In this document: positions 23,053 to 34,432 of the stretch, piece by piece
Layout of the letters: each line of letters begins with the position of its first letter
Position numbering within the stretch: position 1 is the first letter of the stretch
Assembly (NCBI GenBank): GCA_963930655.1
Contig: OZ005607.1
Coordinates: 9,440,874 to 9,504,873 of the forward strand
DNA from: Myrica gale
Lineage: Eukaryota; Streptophyta; Magnoliopsida; Fagales; Myricaceae
Direction: 5' to 3'
DNA: 64,000 bases
The notes under the pieces: model-generated
What the model was told of the DNA's origin: nothing
Databases searched by the model: none
What the model saw: only the letters and a program-made list of their open reading frames with translations
Made by a program: the position numbers and the translations under genes

Positions 23053-26000
23053 TCATAACATTTCCTGTGATTTTCTCACACATCGGCTGACCTTTTTCTT
23101 GAAATCATCTCTCCTATCTCTCCATTCCTTCTGCAATAGGAGATGCAAGCATGGGTCTTAGAGCACAGGTTGACAAAAAATTGACTTTACAGAATTAGGC
23201 ATTACATGACCCTAGTATCAAATCCTAGGCTGCATCAAAATCGTCAAGGAAAGATCAAACGAGCAAAGAAAATTCACTGACATGAACTTACTACAACATC
23301 AAAATCATTCCGACATTTACAATCGCTATAAATATCAATTCCATAGAAGGAAAAAGCAACTACAACCATTCCCAAGCAGTCAACAAAATTAAATCAGGAC
23401 TTGATGGCTCAAAAAGATATATTATCCAAGTGGGAATGAGAAGAATACACGCCGAATAATATGTGCCAAAAACTTACAACACTTTCCTAGAAACTGATGC
23501 TAGCATATCTTATGTACACGGATCTCTACAAATTATTTGTTCATGATCAATGCTTTACACTGCAATCACCTTAACACTTTTGACACTCATTTTCAAGGAA
23601 ATAGCCTGCCACATGAACCTTCTTTGCTTGAGAACTTTTCAAAGCTTTCTTATTTCATCCAGATGACTCAAGCAACAAGTCAAGACTTCTCCTCCTCCAT
23701 TTACAGCATTAATATCCACCATAAGTAAGTTTATCAGCCGTCCATATTTCATTCTATTGCCTAACACAGACTCGGTTGGATCCCTGATCTCTAACTTACC
23801 ACATTTACTCATCCAAGTCACACATCGCCGCTGTGACAAGATGCGCTACACAACCACAGCATCCTGTGATGGATTCTACCACCTACATGAGAGCACCATC
23901 TGAATCACTAAAATCAAGAGAGCAGCCCATTTCTACATTCACAATGAATGCATTCCATAGGATTTACTAAGGAGAGTTTCGTCCCATTAGTGGAGCTTAT
24001 TTTTTGTTTTATAAGTAAGCCAATCTTATTAGAATTAATAACCAATGAGATTAATCTCCTTTGCCGTTTAAACACAAACTCCATTATTTGTCCGTGTTGG
24101 ACAAGCTGTAGCAGGTTCTTTTTATGGCGTTCAACTGCTTTCTGAACAAAGAGATCTATCACAAGCCCACCAATGTTATGGGCCCAAAACAGTAAAAGAG
24201 ATATCTGTTGAAATAGATATAACTGCATAATATGCAACCATACCTACTATAATCTGTCAACCTAATCTACCGTTACATTCGTGTTGGTCATTAAGTTTTT
24301 GTATATTTCCATATTAAACTTTGAAATTTTTTTGATGTATCCATGTCAAGAGAGAAATTAATAGCCAATGATCACTTACCGCAGCTTCAACATTTGCAGG
24401 GGATTCGTCATTAGGACCAGAAAGCATTGATATAATACTCAAGACTATACTTTCAACCTGCAACCCAGAAACAAAAAACAAACATAAGTAAATGCAAGGC
24501 TATTGGCAAAATTAATCACTGACAGTGAACCTAGATTTCTAGGGTGAGAGCTGACATAGAGCTCCTGCCCTCCGTTGAACCCATAGTTAAGCCTTAACTC
24601 CCATTGTCTTTTGACTTTATGCACAAGAAAAAACTATAACATGCCAAGAAGAACCATGATACTGGAATTTTCAGGCTGGTTTTCATACATGGAATAACAT
24701 TCCCTTTTTCTGGGCCAGTTAACACCTTCACATTACTAAGTTAAACTCTTCGGAAACTCAGAAGCAATAGAATCAGGGGGGAACCTCTAAATCAATCACC
24801 TATTCATAAAGAAGGAAACAAATACACAAGACCATGGAGAGAGACCTTTACTTAAGGCTGCGTTTGTTTAAAGAAACATCCAGGCATAAAATATTACACC
24901 TGAGAAATCTCAACTTCCTACCAGCTGTTTTGCATAAACCTCTATAAGACAGCCCTATATGGCAAAAAGAATATAAGAAAATTGCCACCCGCAAAGGCCG
25001 CAGCATTTATGTTGCTCATCTATAAGCCAAACAATACCTTTCACTGGCATGCATATTTGATGAATAACAAATATCTGCAATGAAATCATTTTCCAGTGAA
25101 ACAAGCACAGGTAATTGACCTTCCCTAGGGCATTGGGGATGAGAAACCAGATCCAAATTTTTAAAACTAAAGAGACAAAAGTATCACAATAGCTCAGCTC
25201 TAGAGAACCAACAGTCTCAGCCAAAACATGACAACACACTACAATCGATGGCCAGAAACTGAATATTGGTGCTTTGTGGCTCAGTTTTCTAGTTCAAACT
25301 GGTTTTGGGTTTTCGTTTGATTCATTTAGGCCTATCAAGGCTAAGTTTGGGTTTAGTCTCCGGAGGCTTGTTTGTCAACTGTAGTAAATCACAAACCATC
25401 AATGGCGCCATAAAAACCCCGAACACCACAATCACCATAATCCAAATCCATCAATAGCAACCCACGACATTCCAGGAATCACTCTCTGCCTCTAGAATCT
25501 CAAACTCACGTCCGTATGGGCTGAGGACAAAATTCCATCCCAAAAACTAACAAAATTACTCGCCACCCATCAAAACCAAGACATGATGAAACAGACCAAA
25601 TAATGCTCACATAATATACAAACCCAACCAGCCCCCACGAAAAACATCAAAAAACATGGTGGGAAAAAATTTAAAAACCAAAATGAAACGAAAAAAATAT
25701 ATATATAAGCAGATACTTATGTTAACAAGGCATGATGAAGTAGTGACAACTGAAATCACACCAGACAGGAGAGGAACTGACAAGTGATCCAGGTTTAACA
25801 AGATCTAGGATTGACACTGATGACCAACTAGAAGGGAAACTGGGGATTTATCGCATCAATAACTTCCAGAACCAATGATGAACATGATAGTGCCAGTTCT
25901 TGACATCAAGAACTGCACCATCTTCAGGTTGACAGCATTGTGGTATCGGGGTTTTCAATCAAATGCCCAATCCTCATTCAGGGGATAAACTCAAATATGA

Positions 26001-27840
26001 GTCGCTAGGCATTGGAATAGACATCAAAATCTGAAATCAGATTTAGCTGTGATAGAGTTTGGCCACTGTGCCTCACAGCATATCTCTAGATTCTGAAATG
26101 TTCTGTAGTATAAGATTACAAATTCAACCATTATCATGCATGGTACATATAGAGCGATGCCCCACAGATTGAAGCTTAATGTAGTAATCACAAAGTGGTC
26201 CATAGTTCCTAAAGAATATAATTGACTTATCATAGCTACACTACTTTATTGAACCATATACTTCATAATATATCCCTACCCACCTCCCCAAAAACAGTAC
26301 GAAGGAAATTTGACCAGTATTCTACAAAGAAGCTCATAATTTATATCTAAACTAGTGTTTGATATATGCCTCAGTAAATTGACTTAACTTAATCTACAAT
26401 GACCCTGAAGTTGGAAAGTGGTGACTTCCAAGTTCAATTCCATTAACTTCAGGCCATTAAGCAGGATCGAAACACTAGTTTGATGAGTTTATGACGTACT
26501 GTATGGACTGGTGTCCAGCGCTCACTTGCAAGCTCGTAGCCATTAGGATCCTCACCAGGAGGATGAAGAATTGATATGCAAACGCGGCCATCAGGATAAA
26601 CTGCAATTGATGGAACAACCAAAATCAGTTTCACACCGTATGGCGTATGCCACTAACAAGAGCAAAAAAAATCAAATATATTAGTTAGAAAGTTAACCAT
26701 TAGGATGCCAGATCTCTGAAGTAAACTTCACTGACGGAGGGCTGTTCGGGTAGTTGGACGGAAAGCTCATGATGGCATTGAAAAAACCTCCCTCGCTGCA
26801 ATTAAATAATATGTAATAGACATAATATGAAAACAACCCAGTGCTTTAGTTTGAAGTTGATGCGCATGAAGACAATTATAAACCATAAATCTATTCTAAT
26901 TGCTAGCAAACATTACATAGATACCTCAAAAGAAGCATTCTACTAACTAAGCTCTTATAGAATACTATGTGCCTACCATACCACTATTAGCAGGCCTAGA
27001 TTTAGAAGCCAGGGGAACACATCAAGGACACCTCTCAACCTTTATGACCATATAAATTAGAAGTCTATTTATTTGGCTTCTACCAACAATGCTAGTTGGT
27101 TTTTTAACCCTTATTCTTACCTAATTTTCACAGAACCAATGTGTACCAGGCCCAATATGAAAATTGCAAGAATTCTCCGCCTACCCCAATTAGAAATTGT
27201 GAATAACAAAGACAAACACGGATTCGTAAACATATCAGACTACATAGTCTAATGACAAGCTGAGAATTGCTCAAGTTCTCCTCTAAAATTTCTCTTTTTT
27301 TGAAGGGCTGCGTCACTATAACCATTAGCCTACAACCTTTGGACTGAAGATCAAAGAAAGATGAATACACAATCACCAAAACCCAACTCAATTTAATCAA
27401 ATTGCAAACCCGAAGAACTACTGGATACGTAAGCTTTCCCCCCAAAAGCCCAGCCCTCGACGTATCCTATCACCAATATTTACTGCCTCACCCATTAAAA
27501 CTCAACCATAAACCCAATTGGATATCCCAAAAAGATAACGAATTTATGCCTGGAAAAGAATTTGGAAAACGTACTAAAGAGTATCCGGAGGTCCGATAAT
27601 TGTTACACTCCATTCAAAGATATTGGTCTCATCGACAAGACCAGCCGAGAATCCGTCGACCGGGTTTTTGCAAAGATCTGCAGCACGCAACGAGATCAAT
27701 CAGAAAACCGTCCACAATCAATTCCCCCAAAATACAAAACCTACAATATATTTTCAGACACGCAAACACATGGAGAAACTATAAATTTCTCTACCTTTAA
27801 GCTGCTTCTGCAAAAGGAGGCTTGCTTGGGATGATGCCAT
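23053..27840 (-). CDS. UBC7: Ubiquitin-conjugating enzyme E2, UBC7/13/14 (UBE2G1) class
   Basis: Six exons on the minus strand: 27840-27795, 27677-27575, 26795-26698, 26600-26500, 24457-24380, 23130-23053. All are GT-AG, with reading frame kept, giving 504 nt and 167 aa, the usual length. The E2 fold shows HPN at residues 80-82 and the catalytic Cys at ~90 in [19 protein letters not shown]. The ~13-residue acidic loop after the Cys marks this class. The end, [20 protein letters not shown], matches UBE2G1-type enzymes more than UBE2G2. It accepts ubiquitin from E1 as a thioester and passes it to substrates with an E3; relatives work in ER-associated degradation and K48-linked chains. A TATA-like box lies 137-146 bp upstream of the ATG. 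Intron 4 (about 2 kb) and intron 5 (about 1.2 kb) are long. The plant paralogue (7, 13 or 14) cannot be assigned. Confidence 0.95.
24001..24060 (-). repeat. LINE 3'-tail fragment in E2 intron 5
   Basis: The stretch TATAAGTAAGCCAATCTTAT after a T-rich run closely matches 60681-60700 in the LINE copy in the UDP-xylose synthase intron (TATAAGTAAGCCAATATTAT). Read on the minus strand, this is a LINE or SINE tail ending in A-rich sequence. How far the element extends to the right is unclear. Confidence 0.4.
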
Positions 27841-27976
27841 GAGAGAAAGAATAAAGGTTCCAGAGAGCGAGAGAGGGATGCCGGATGCCTATTACCTTTG
27901 GTATATTGCGGAGGCAATAAGACAGCGCGAAAGAAAGAGAGACGGAGGGAGAGATTCGTAAAGTCGAGACACGCCG

Positions 27977-27986
27977 TATATTTATA
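27977..27986 (-). promoter_or_regulatory. Probable TATA box of the E2 gene
   Basis: TATAAATATA on the minus strand, 137-146 bp upstream of the E2 ATG at 27840. This would give a leader of roughly 105 nt. Identified by motif and position only. Confidence 0.5.
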
Positions 27987-28002
27987 GATAAATAGAAGGT
28001 TC

Positions 28003-28058
28003 GGATTTGCGAACTCTCTACTTAGGGAAAAAAAAAAAAAGGATTTGCGAACTCTCTA
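28003..28058 (+). mobile_element. Minimal poly-A retroposition scar with 18-bp TSD
   Basis: GGATTTGCGAACTCTCTA occurs at 28003-28020 and, identical, at 28041-28058. Between the copies are only 20 bases: CTTAGGG followed by 13 A. This has the form of a target-primed reverse-transcription event that copied little more than a poly-A tail. It lies about 165 bp upstream of the E2 start codon, beyond its likely TATA box. Confidence 0.6.
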
Positions 28059-28574
28059 TGACCTATGCGTGCGGGGGGGCATATGGAGTCTACAAGGACT
28101 TCCACGGGCAGCTTTGTTACAGTCGGTGTCTTGGCCTATAGGCCCTTGCCACGTAGGAGACTCTAGTGGGGATGCTTGGCACGGGAAAAAGGCTCCACTA
28201 CTTTTCTTTGCGGGGACCACCTCATATGAAGGGAAAGTGACTGCCTTCGCCTCTCTTTCTACGCAGTATGTCTAGTTTTGTTTATCGAAATTTTGGAAAT
28301 ATTTTAAATCTTGAAATTTATTAAAGTTTGTGAAAAGTTTGAAATATATATAAAAATTAAATTATTTTTTAAAAAAAATTTAGGCAAATAAACATGTCTT
28401 ATACCTTTTGTCTTAGACTATCTTTATTAATAATAGTATTTTATGTAAATAGTAAAAATTTCGTGCATATTCAAAATTCATAAAAATAGTCAATAGCGTT
28501 ACCTCGATAAGTTGATTGAATTTAAATGGACTTTAATCAATGCTAAAGGAAAAAAAAACTTTAATCCATGAAAT

Positions 28575-29343
28575 TAGGGCTGTGCATCGATGTCGACAGT
28601 GTGCCAGTTTATCGGCATTGCCACCGGAGTCGCAAACCGATCCCTGCCCCCACGGCGGTATCGGTAACGGTGCCAGATTTTGCCATGGGATAGGGATTTC
28701 GACAGTAACGATTTCCATTGCTAAAAATGTTTTTTTCATTTATTTTATACAAATGAAAACGTCATAGTTTGTGGGGCCCTAAAATCCCAAAAGTTTGGAG
28801 GCCTCTCTCTCCTTTCCCATTTTCGCAAACAACCCCCTCCCCAAAATTTTCTCTCTTCTACTTTCCCCCTCCCAATCAGCGCTTCTCTTATCTCCTCCAC
28901 CAACACCGCCGATCTTCATGGGATCTTAAATCTCTCGCTACTCTCTCTCTCTACCTATGAATTGCTTTTTCTCTCTCTCCTTTCCCACTATCTTGGTTGC
29001 TTTGATTTTGAATGCGATTTGAAAGTTGTTGGGTTGATTTTGTTTTGGGATTTACCGATTTGGTAGTTTTTTTGCTTTGATTTTGAATGTGATTTGAATT
29101 CATTTGGCCGATTTTGCTGAGGTCAATTAAAACTTGCCTATTTGGGATTTTGGGACTTTTGGTTGAGATTTTTTTAATTTTTTTATGGTTTTGGTAGATT
29201 TTTAGTTTGGGTGGCGTTAACCGCTACAACCATCGTTAGTTGCCAGTTTTCATCCCTAACAGTGTTGGTTGCGGTGTCCATTTTTGGACAACCGCGGCGG
29301 TGTCGGTGGAGGGCATAACCGACACCACTGATGCACAACCATA
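28575..29343. mobile_element. Non-autonomous hAT element with 8-bp TSD
   Basis: 769 bp flanked by CATGAAAT (28567-28574) and CACGAAAT (29344-29351), a TSD with one mismatch. The left end TAGGGCTGTGCATCGATGTC and right end (complement) TATGGTTGTGCATCAGTGGT are imperfect inverted repeats. GC-rich 'ggtgtcggt'-type blocks lie near both ends and a CT-rich middle (28800-28985). No transposase. Confidence 0.8.
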
Positions 29344-29351
29344 CACGAAAT

Positions 29352-29900
29352 AACAAGGAAATTTGAAAGCCCTCGAAGATCAATATAAGGTGGTGTTTGC
29401 ATCCCAAATATTTGGTTTAATAAAATAACAATCAAATAATTTATCTTCTATCAAATCATCTTTTTTTTAATTACAATAACACATAAAAAAATTCATTTAA
29501 ATCATTTATCTATTCAATTTTTCATCGATTCCCCTAAATCAAAATTTTGGTTTACAAATACCACCTAATTATGACCGAAACGAATAGAAAAGGTGCGCCA
29601 AGTCAATATTAAAATCCCTTTTATTCTTCCTTTGGTTGCCCTAATTTTCTAACTTAAGCATCAAAATCGTCCCGAACCCAACTCTCTTAGGTGCGATTAT
29701 ATGGCTTTTCACTCGCTATAGGTGTTAGATTAAGCCTTATTTACTGCTCCCCGTATTGTTTTACAAAAGTATGGGATAACTGGCTAGTCAATTCTCTGTG
29801 GCGTGACTGTAGAGCTTTCCACCGCTGTAGAGGTTAGATTGAGCCATAATTACCGCAAATAGAGGAGGGAGCTCACCAGTCCCACGAAAAGTATAACTAC
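29352..29900. other. Intergenic region with a short internal duplication
   Basis: No gene. Two similar segments, about 29705-29745 ('atggcttttcactcgctataggtg...agattaagcc') and about 29810-29850 ('agagctttccaccgctgtagagg...agattgagcc'), suggest an old repeat. Confidence 0.35.
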
Positions 29901-30100
29901 GGGTGCGTTTGTGTACCAAAATTTTACCCTCTCTAAAATTTTAACACAATTAAATATTACAATATAATCTCTCTTTCCCAATCAAATCATTAATATTTAC
30001 TACAAAAAAATATAAAAAATTATCTCTCTCTTCACTTTTTCACTAAACTCAATACCTAAAATTTTAACAACACTAAAATTTTACCACACAAACACAACCT
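29901..30100. mobile_element. MITE, 'TAAAATTTTA' family, copy 2
   Basis: 200 bp with inverted ends: GGGTGCGTTTGTGTACCAAA on the left and, complemented from the right, AGGTTGTGTTTGTGTGGTAA. It is the reverse complement of the copy at 33677-33872 over nearly its whole length, sharing AAAATTTTAACACAATTAAA, TCTTCACTTTTTCACTAAAC and others. The TSD is not clear. Confidence 0.7.
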
Positions 30101-30114
30101 AAGAAATACAGCAA

Positions 30115-30195
30115 GAGATTTTCGATCCAGTATTTTCATCCCTGATCTCACGCGCATTACACGTTGACCCCATTACCAATTGGGCTATCGCTTCG
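30115..30195 (-). repeat. Possible tRNA-derived SINE head
   Basis: On the minus strand, GATAGCCCAATTGGTAATGG resembles a Pol III box A (tRNA D-loop) and ACTGGATCGAAAATC, about 45 bp later, resembles a weak box B. This layout is seen in plant tRNA-derived SINEs. It does not fold into a tRNA and the tail is not defined. Confidence 0.35.
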
Positions 30196-30199
30196 GTGG

Positions 30200-32692
30200 T
30201 GACACTAATATTGATTGCCTTCCCAATATACCCTTTGTGATTGCCACATGCATTAGCTTTCATTATAAAAGAGTATCTCTAATAGCCATCTAATAGCCAT
30301 CATTGTGACGAATTGCAAAATAGTGATTGCCATATTCACCCCGGTGTTTGACACTTAAAAAAGACGTGTTGAATATCTTCTTTGACCGACATCGCATACT
30401 GTCTATATATTTATTTGATTTGATTGTCTTTCGTGGCCGCGAATATACAGAAAGCAAAAGATCAATCAACCTCGACAAGGCCGACCAGTCTCTTTCTATG
30501 GCCAACACGATCATTTGTGCAAATATGCCAAACTCTATACTTCTTTTCGGTGGGGAGTTAGGGGTAAAATTAGCACAAAAAGACAATCAAATGAGATTCG
30601 AAGTATATAGGAATCTGATTTCTTTTCTTTCAAATTGACCCTTAAAAACCAATATTAATATACCACATTAATTGATGTAAATCCATCTGCCAAGTGGCGG
30701 CTCTGATCATCAATCATTTGGATTTTCTTGGAATATAGAGAATCTGATTTTAAGTGGGTTTACTTATTAGACGTATAATATAGAGAATCTTATAATGCTA
30801 TTCAACTTTATAGGATTCAAAACCATTTAGCTTTGACTGGCAGATTTAGCTTTGAGTGGCAGACATGAGCAGAAAATATATAAAAAAGTACAGTCCAAGT
30901 GTTTGTTGGGGTCTATTTTTACCATAATTTAATAACTATAAATGTGTTTTATATATTCTTAAGTAAAAAAAATTGAAAATATTTTTCAGAATTTTAATTT
31001 TATTTCTATAAAAAAAGTAAATAATATACAAAAATAAATACTATAATAATAATATAAATACATAATAATAATATAAGACACATTTATAGTTGTTAAAAAT
31101 TGAGTATACAGACACTCGACATTGTAGAGATAATATAAAGTATTTATAGACAATAAAGAATTTGAAAATACTAAAAGAGGAGAAAACACTCATATTCTTT
31201 TTCTTTTTAAAAAAAAATATATTTTTAACTTTTAGAACTTTTTACTATGTAAGAGATATAATTTTAATAAAAAATTTAGATTTTTTAGGATTTAAATTGA
31301 ATTTTGAAATTTTTTAGTCCTATTAAATGTGTTATTAAAATAGTCAAAACTAAAAATAATATGTTATTATTCAATATTCAAGGCCAAAATTTGAATTTCA
31401 AAATTTGAACAATAATTCTTGATGGAAGGATCATTTAGTAAAAAAATGTAAACTGAAGGACTAAAATTTTAAACAATTAAACCTAAGGACTAAAAAATAA
31501 AACGACTTAAAATTTAAGGACTAAACTGTCAATTTCTTTTACCACATCAGATGCTGAGTTGTCAACTGATGTAGCCCTTCCGTTAGGGACCGACAGAAGA
31601 ACTATTTTATACAAAAATTGTAAATGCCGACTTGAGATTTGAAAATTGAAACTTAAAAGAGTAAAACGTACAAAATATGTAAACCTAATACTAAAATGTC
31701 AACTTTTCTACCTTTTATTAAACTTTACGTGAAAATAGTGAATCGAAGTTTGTGAAAATTTGTCAGAATATGTGAAAGATGCTGTGAAGCTTTTAAGATG
31801 GGGCGGTGAAGTTCATAAAATAGTGTTAAAAAATAAATTTAGTTTTTGGGTGTCATCCAAGATGGTGCTCGCCGCTCGGAAGATGCAGGCAGTGCCCTGG
31901 AAGGGTGTTTCCAACAAAAACGATGGTGCAAGTAAAGTACTCAAAATTTAGATGAAAGAAAGTAAAGTGCACAAAAAAACAAATAAAAATAAGTACACGT
32001 GACGGGATTTTCGAGAAAGAAGACGAATGGTCTTTTCAAGTGGCTGATCGTATATAGGGACATCGATCTGTGTCTCAAATAAAGGTTCATTGCGCTGCTC
32101 CCATAAGATATTCCTCATAGATTCGCACCCTTTTGCAAGAGTGTTCCAGTGCTTAGCCCACTTTTCTATCTTTTCTGCCACACTGGTCGAGATCTCTCAC
32201 TGTGGGTTAAGGTTAGTGGAAAGGATGCTCGTGGGTTAAAGTCCGCTTCCCTGATTAGCCTTTTTTTTTTAATGTTTTCTGGTGGGATACTGGGGAAACG
32301 AATACCACCTTGTCGATACATTACATGGATGAGTATCCTCTGCAATCTCACAATAACTTTTGCCATCTCGGTACTGCAGAAGGCACAATTCTCGTGTTTT
32401 CTCATCTACAGAGACAGAAAATTAGCAAGGCTACAGCTTTCATTTTCTCCGTTAATTAAAACTACCAAATAAACCAATTAAGAAGGCATTAAAACACACC
32501 CAAAAGATTACATTTCCACACCAATCCTTAAAGCTACGCGGCCATGTACGCACACATATATCATATGAAGCAACAAGGTGTCAAAAGACATCGAGAAAAA
32601 AAAGGTGTCAAAAGACAAACGATAAAGATCCCAAACAAAACTTTTCTTATTTTAGTTCAGCTTCCATATGTATGGCTGGCCTATCTTGTTTT
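30200..32692. other. Gene-free region with an old repeat copy
   Basis: About 31080-31420 is a diverged copy of 430-960. Phrases such as 'aaggactaaa' repeated near 31460-31520 suggest a further decayed DNA transposon. Minus-strand frames 30290-30586, 31948-32181 and 32166-32405 are open but carry no domain I recognise. They could be remnants of captured or decayed genes. Confidence 0.35.
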
Positions 32693-33466
32693 CTAGTGGC
32701 AGAAGATGATCTTCAACTCACGTGGGGACGAGCACTCGTGCATGAGAGAGGGACTATCATGGGCGTACGTAAACGTGGCAGGGCATGCGTGCTTGAAGAA
32801 CTCAGAGAAGGTCGAGGCCCTACACGTCTGCGGACTGTTGTAGTGGTTCCTGCAGCACAGCTCGTCTGTACCAAAGGCCTCGCACCCACTCTTACAGCCT
32901 ACGACCGGCCCGTGACCGGGCGGTGACCGAAGCTGCAGCCTGTCAGGACAAGTGGCGAGTAGGTTAGCTCGACAGCCAACCACAGGGCACAGGCCCTTAC
33001 CCTCGTGTGGGGTCACGGTCAAGGGGACGTTGAAGCCGTCGACAAGGCTGACGGCGTAGGAGGAGAGGTCGTTATGGCCGTGGTGAAGGCTGAACTGCGC
33101 CAGCGTCGCCGGAGGGGATCCGCCTAGGCCGTCGCATTCGAGCCGGCTGCCACAGTCGCCGGTTGCGCATGAGAAGCGGTTGTTGGCGTAGGTGCAGCCG
33201 GTTCGGGCCCAGATACGTCCTGACCAGTGCTGGGTCGGGGCTGGGAAGGAGCGATGGGTGAGGCTGTTGAGTGCGAAGCCGCCGCGCTCGAGGACGGGGT
33301 GACCTGCGTTCGGCTGGATGGCTGGCCAGACCGTGAAGGGGCAGTTGTTAACCAAGGTTAAAATGAAACCTGGGGGCTGCGTAGCTTTGGTGAGGGTGCA
33401 CAAGACAAGGAATGTGGTCGTGAAAAGGAGACTACGAGACACGGGGACTGAAAAAATGGAAGCCAT
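32693..33466 (-). CDS. Thaumatin-like protein (PR-5 family)
   Basis: Single exon, 257 aa. Residues 1 to ~28 are a signal peptide (LLFTTTFLVLCTL core), so the protein is secreted to the apoplast or vacuole. The mature part starts FILTLVNNCPFTVWPAIQPN and has the 16 cysteines of full-size thaumatin-like proteins in the family spacing: SCATGDCGSRLEC, GLCPVVGC, GCKSGCEAFGTDELCC, HACPATF and a final FCH. The thaumatin signature is present as WSGRIWARTGC. The acidic cleft (REDDD) looks degraded: Arg and the Asp of VDGFNVP remain, but the usual Glu is Gln (LAQFSL), the first Asp is Ala (YAVSL) and the last is Ala (CPATF). Relatives defend against fungi or act in stress and ripening. A TATA box lies 45-52 bp upstream. 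Confidence 0.95.
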   Translation of the reverse strand: MASIFSVPVSRSLLFTTTFLVLCTLTKATQPPGFILTLVNNCPFTVWPAIQPNAGHPVLERGGFALNSLTHRSFPAPTQHWSGRIWARTGCTYANNRFSCATGDCGSRLECDGLGGSPPATLAQFSLHHGHNDLSSYAVSLVDGFNVPLTVTPHEGKGLCPVVGCRANLLATCPDRLQLRSPPGHGPVVGCKSGCEAFGTDELCCRNHYNSPQTCRASTFSEFFKHACPATFTYAHDSPSLMHECSSPRELKIIFCH

Positions 33467-33510
33467 TTTCGAGGAGGTGAGGGGGCGAGAGAGAAAAGTG
33501 ATTGCTTGGC

Positions 33511-33518
33511 ATTTTATA
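33511..33518 (-). promoter_or_regulatory. TATA box of the thaumatin-like gene
   Basis: CCTATAAAATGCC on the minus strand, TATAAAAT core, 45-52 bp upstream of the ATG at 33466. This implies a very short leader, about 15-25 nt. Confidence 0.6.
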
Positions 33519-33676
33519 GGCCTGAAAGAGCTTGACGAGTATGGAGTGCAATTTGAACTGGGATTTTGAGCATAACGGAAAAGACTAAACTGCCCCTTTA
33601 CTCAGCTTTGTTTGTACAGTCAGAGCTGGTCCTGGTCTGCTAAAGTTTAGTATTTTTTGCAGTGGGTTATAATTGT

Positions 33677-33872
33677 GGGTGTGTCTGTGTTGTAAAATTT
33701 TAGTGTTGTTAAAATTTTAGGAATTGGGTTTAGTGAAAAAGTGAAGAGAGGTAATTTTTTATATTTTTTGTAGTGAATAGTAGTGATTTGATGGGAGAGA
33801 AAGATTATATTGTAATATTTAATTGTGTTAAAATTTTAGAGAGCGTAAAATTTTAGAGTGCAAACTCAACCT
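33677..33872. mobile_element. MITE, 'TAAAATTTTA' family, copy 3
   Basis: 196 bp, inverted relative to 29901-30100. Ends are GGGTGTGTCTGTGTTGTAAA and, complemented, AGGTTGAGTTTGCACTCTAA. It lies about 210 bp upstream of the start codon of the thaumatin-like gene and so may sit in its promoter. Non-coding. Confidence 0.7.
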
Positions 33873-34432
33873 GTCTCTTCGTGGTTGGTGTACTAACTAC
33901 TACACGTTCCCTTGTTTTATATCACTGTGTAACTGTGTAATGGTCAGAAACTGAGGACTCAGAAAGGGTAGGGGACTAGGGAGCCCTAAAGAGTTCAGTA
34001 ACGCTTGGACGGATCAGGATGATTGCAGTTTCATTAGATTCAAAGAGGGGTGTGATTAAAAAAAACAAAAGATTCAAAGAGGGGTGTTGAGGTAAATGTC
34101 CTTTTGGGCCTTTGGCAAGGGCAAGGGCTGGATCATGGCTGGGCAGCTAGCTTCTAGCATTATCCACTTCACAGATCTCGTGTGGCACACAATGAGAAAA
34201 ATATATTTAAAAGCTCGGAAAGTTGGAAACATAACCCCAAGTCATCCAACCAGGGGGCGGTAAAAGCTAAAGAAGACGCGGTGCGTGTGAGAGAGAAAGC
34301 AGCGTTCACTTCAAGGTAGATGGGACACGACAACCACGTTGGCAAAGAAGATAAGCAGCACCGTCTTCGAGGCCTTTGTCGACCTGTTCTGTTCTGAACT
34401 TAGGAAAAACTATTCAAAATCAAAGTAGTTTG
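33873..34432. other. Intergenic spacer
   Basis: No gene. AGATTCAAAGAGGGGTGT is present twice (34038 and 34071 regions). The last three bases, TTG, are the left TSD of the CACTA element. Confidence 0.4.

Noticed and set aside
30290..30638. Overlapping ~100-codon frames on both strands, considered as an organelle-derived insert
   Set aside because: I could not match either translation to a plastid or mitochondrial gene.
31948..32405. Minus-strand frames reading AEKIEKWAKHWNTL and MAKVIVRLQRILIHV
   Set aside because: They look protein-like but I do not recognise them and no start, splice or family support is visible; kept only as a note in the spacer entry.
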